From G965247775 sp965247775 (GTDB taxonomy: Bacteria; Chloroflexota; Dehalococcoidia; Bin125), in contig OZ252031.1 of NCBI GenBank assembly GCA_965247775.1, forward strand, positions 2,046,001 to 2,110,000: a stretch of DNA of 64,000 nt, written 5' to 3'. The stretch's first letter is position 1. The number at the start of each line of letters is the position of its first letter. Of this stretch, positions 61,908-64,000 are shown piece by piece. The notes under the pieces are model-generated. The model saw nothing but the letters and a program-made list of their open reading frames with translations. It was not told the DNA's origin and did no database searches. The translations under genes were made by a program, and so were the position numbers.

Positions 61908-62908
61908 CGCGCGCGCTCGTCACCGGAGCGACGGGCTTCGTGGGGGCGCATGTCGCGCGTGCGCTGCTGGACGAGGGCGTCGAGGTCCGCGCACTCGTGC
62001 GCACGAGCACCGACCCACGCAACATCGACGGCCTCGAGATCGAGCGGGTCGCCGGCGACCTCACCGATCACGACTCCCTGACCCGCGCCGTGCGCGGCGT
62101 CGACGTCGTCTTTCACGTCGCGGCCCGCTACGAACTCTCGATGCGCGATCGGATGCGCACGCTGGAGGTCAACATCGCGGGCACCCGCGCCCTGATGCGC
62201 GCCGCGCTCGAGGCTGGCGTGGCGCGGGTGGTACATACGTCGTCCACCGCGGCGATCGGGCCGCATCCGCAGGACGGCGAACTCGCCGACGAGAGCCAAT
62301 GGATGGACGCCGCGCGCGCCGCGGGCCCGTACGAGCAGAGCAAGGTGCTGAGCGAGCGTGTTGTGCAGGCCATGGCCGAGCGCGACGGCCTGCCGGCGGT
62401 GGTCGTCAATCCCAGCGCCCCCATCGGCGCGCTGGACCGCCGGCCTACCCCCACCGGCCGCCTCATCCGTGACGCCGCCGCCGGCGCGCTGCCCGGCTAC
62501 ATGCGCTCCGCCGGGCTCAACATCGTGCCGGTGCGGGATGTGGCGCAGGGACACCTCCTCGCCTGGCGCAAAGGCCGCATCGGCGAGCGCTACATCCTGG
62601 GCCATCGCGAGGGCAACCTGACGATGGCCGAGGTCGTACGGCGTGCGGCCGCGGCCGCGGGTCGTCGCCCGCCGCGCCTGCCCATCCCCTACCCGCTCGC
62701 CATCGCCTACGCGCAGATCGACGAGCGACTGCTCAGCCGCGTCCGCGGCCGGCCCCCGCAAGCGCCGATCGCGGGCGTGCGCCTGGCCCGGCGGCGCCTC
62801 TGGTTCTCGCCCGAGAAGGCCATCCGGGAGCTGGGGCTGCCCCAGTCCAGCCTCCACGCCGCCTTTGCGGACGCCGTGGAGGACCTGCTCGAACGCCCGC
62901 CCCGCTAG
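61904..62908 (+). CDS. hpnA: hopanoid-associated sugar epimerase HpnA
   Basis: NAD(P)-dependent extended short-chain dehydrogenase. Cofactor motif ALVTGATGFVGAHVARAL; catalytic Y-x3-K in GPYEQSKVLSERVV; NPSAPIGALDRRPTPTG is typical of HpnA. 334 residues. It completes a hopanoid side-chain block separate from the shc operon 22 kb away. Its exact reaction is unsettled in the literature. Confidence 0.92.
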   Translation: MTRALVTGATGFVGAHVARALLDEGVEVRALVRTSTDPRNIDGLEIERVAGDLTDHDSLTRAVRGVDVVFHVAARYELSMRDRMRTLEVNIAGTRALMRAALEAGVARVVHTSSTAAIGPHPQDGELADESQWMDAARAAGPYEQSKVLSERVVQAMAERDGLPAVVVNPSAPIGALDRRPTPTGRLIRDAAAGALPGYMRSAGLNIVPVRDVAQGHLLAWRKGRIGERYILGHREGNLTMAEVVRRAAAAAGRRPPRLPIPYPLAIAYAQIDERLLSRVRGRPPQAPIAGVRLARRRLWFSPEKAIRELGLPQSSLHAAFADAVEDLLERPPR

Positions 62909-62936
62909 GCGGGCGGCGCTCACCCGAGGCCGTTTC

Positions 62937-62966
62937 TTGACGCGCGATTCCGGCCGGTGCGAGACT
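62937..62966 (+). promoter_or_regulatory. promoter of the DUF35 gene
   Basis: TTGACG, 18-nt spacer, GAGACT. Same -35 sequence and spacer length as the promoters at 17755 and 26109. Confidence 0.45.
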
Positions 62967-63033
62967 CGCGCCGACCGGGGCCCGCCGCCCCCGGAGGCTC
63001 GCGCCGCCCCGTGGCGGCGAGGAAGGGACGCCT

Positions 63034-63501
63034 GTGGCCGAGACGATCGAACAGCAGGCGGAGCCCGGCCTGCGGCCCATCGTGGAGTATCTGGAGCTGC
63101 CCTCAGACGACCTGGGCGAGGCCTACATCAAGGCGCTCATCAACAAGGACAGCAGCGCCGCCTTCCTCTACCAATCGACGCGCCGCTACGACAGCAAGAC
63201 CGGCGACCTGGACGAGCACTCGCTCCGTCCCGCCAAGCTGGAGAACGAGGGCGAGGTCTGGGTCTACACCATCGTGCATCAGTCCTTCCCCGGCGTCCCC
63301 ACGCCGTTCGTGGGCGCCATCATCGATCTACCCGTCGAGGGCCATCCCGACCTCAAGGTCGCCGTGCGCGCCAACATCGCGGAGGTGGAGCCGGACCCCG
63401 ACCACGTCAGGATGGGGATGCGTGTGCGGCTGCGGGCGCGCGCCGCTCGCAAGGACAAAGACGGCAACGACGTGGTGATTCCGGAATACGTGCCGGTGTG
63501 A
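63034..63501 (+). CDS. DUF35-like OB-fold protein lacking zinc-ribbon cysteines
   Basis: 155 residues from a GTG. The OB-fold part (GEVWVYTIVHQSFPGVPTPFVGAIIDLP ... GMRVRLRARAA) matches the DUF35 partner proteins of thiolases. The preceding segment where a zinc ribbon is normal (FLYQSTRRYDSKTGDLDEHSL) has no cysteine. It sits directly before a thiolase gene, the usual context, and likely binds that thiolase or channels its CoA substrate. Confidence 0.75.
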   Translation: MAETIEQQAEPGLRPIVEYLELPSDDLGEAYIKALINKDSSAAFLYQSTRRYDSKTGDLDEHSLRPAKLENEGEVWVYTIVHQSFPGVPTPFVGAIIDLPVEGHPDLKVAVRANIAEVEPDPDHVRMGMRVRLRARAARKDKDGNDVVIPEYVPV

Positions 63502-63518
63502 ATCATCGGGCCGGCTGG

Positions 63519-63524
63519 TAGACT
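63519..63524 (+). promoter_or_regulatory. -10-like hexamer before the thiolase gene
   Basis: TAGACT, 44 nt before the thiolase ATG, which has a good GAAAGGGG ribosome-binding site. No clear -35. Confidence 0.35.
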
Positions 63525-63568
63525 CCGCAACGCAAGCCACCCTCAACGGGGGGTGAAAGGGGAATCCG

Positions 63569-64000
63569 ATGGAAGACGTCTTTGTCGCCGGCGTCGGCAT
63601 GATCAAGTTCGGCCGCTACCCGGAAGAGACGGTTCCCTCGCTCGGCGCCCAGGCCGTCAAGCTGGCCCTGGCGGACGCGGGCGTGCAGCTCCAGGACATC
63701 GAGATGATGGCGGCGGGAAACCTCTACCGCACCAACATGGTTGGGCAGGACGTGCTCAAGGAGGTCGGCCTGACCGGCATCCCCGTCTACAACGTGGCCA
63801 ACGCCTGCGCCACCGGCGCGACGGCCTTCCGCGAGGCCTACTTCGCCGTGGCGTCCGGCGCCTATGACGTCGCCCTCGCCCTGGGCGTGGAGCAGATGGG
63901 CAAGAAGGGGCTGCTGGGCGGCACGGGCGGCGGCGACCCCGCCTACATCACCGAGGGCGTCATGGGCACCGGCACCATGCCCGGCGTGTTCGGCATGGCC
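63569..64000 (+). CDS. thiolase-family protein (SCP-x-like), 3' partial
   Basis: Only the first 144 residues are in the window. The nucleophile cysteine is C80 in NVANACATGATAFREA, typical of lipid-transfer/SCP-x-type thiolases. GNLYRTNMVGQDVLKEVGL and LALGVEQMGKKGLLGG also fit. Paired with the DUF35 gene upstream. The GEG/CxG C-terminal active site lies beyond the window. Confidence 0.9.
   Translation, partial: MEDVFVAGVGMIKFGRYPEETVPSLGAQAVKLALADAGVQLQDIEMMAAGNLYRTNMVGQDVLKEVGLTGIPVYNVANACATGATAFREAYFAVASGAYDVALALGVEQMGKKGLLGGTGGGDPAYITEGVMGTGTMPGVFGMA

Overview
The window is a gene-dense, roughly 70 % GC bacterial chromosome segment with no rRNA, tRNA, CRISPR array or mobile element that I can see. 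Gene content points to a Chloroflexota-like bacterium. The evidence is a short-form IF-2, a SufR-SufC-SufB type Suf operon with SufU, hopanoid synthesis through HpnC/D/E, F420 enzymes, DtxR plus Fur metal regulators, a Gram-positive-type LexA box, and a DUF35/thiolase pair. This placement is an inference from gene content, not a phylogenetic result.

Layout. 2-10531: core genes rseP (cut by the window edge), ispG (inverted), proS, then the nusA-ylxR-infB-rbfA-truB translation operon behind a terminator-like leader hairpin. 10528-16430 (minus strand): dtxR-type regulator, fabG, fabD, two tandem KAS enzymes, acyl carrier protein and a cupin. 16482-17580: a decayed ammonium-transporter gene, a PII protein carrying an in-frame 15-bp triplication, and clpS. 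17841-26076: an MBL hydrolase and a complete Suf Fe-S assembly operon (sufR-C-B, HesB-like, sufD, Rieske, sufS-U-T). 26109-31908: an orphan SOS-type promoter, an MFS transporter, and small repair or metabolism genes (macrodomain, ASCH, Nudix, cobalamin adenosyltransferase, beta-propeller, Fur).

32067-38356: hopanoid operon (prenyl synthase, shc, hpnC, hpnD, hpnE). A second hopanoid block, hpnH-hpnG-hpnA, lies at 60030-62908, so the cell probably makes extended (ribosyl-type) hopanoids. 38380-41988: an OsmC-family gene, a GGQ release-factor-like protein, two Rid-family proteins, and cofE/npdG for F420. 42122-46061: a NitT/TauT-type ABC ATPase and permease, an HxlR regulator, and a substrate-binding lipoprotein. 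46083-52318: a four-cluster ferredoxin, a peroxiredoxin-like gene, a PPC-type lipoprotein, a zinc sensor/exporter pair, a frameshifted secreted protein, and a GltD-like oxidoreductase. 52683-64000: assorted enzymes, a second IscU-type scaffold, an LLM oxidoreductase with a MobA-like partner, then a DUF35 protein and a thiolase cut by the window end.

The strongest unusual observations are these. (1) Two genes, an AhpC/TSA peroxiredoxin-like gene and an OsmC-family gene, have an in-frame TGA exactly where the family has a redox cysteine, each followed at the right distance by a SECIS-like hairpin. They are probably selenoproteins that standard gene calling would truncate. (2) The NMT1-type substrate-binding lipoprotein at 44982 has its two segments in swapped order, which looks like a circular permutation, and its promoter region carries two related palindromes next to an HxlR regulator. 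(3) Several genes have a -10-like hexamer 6-9 nt before the start codon, which suggests leaderless transcription.
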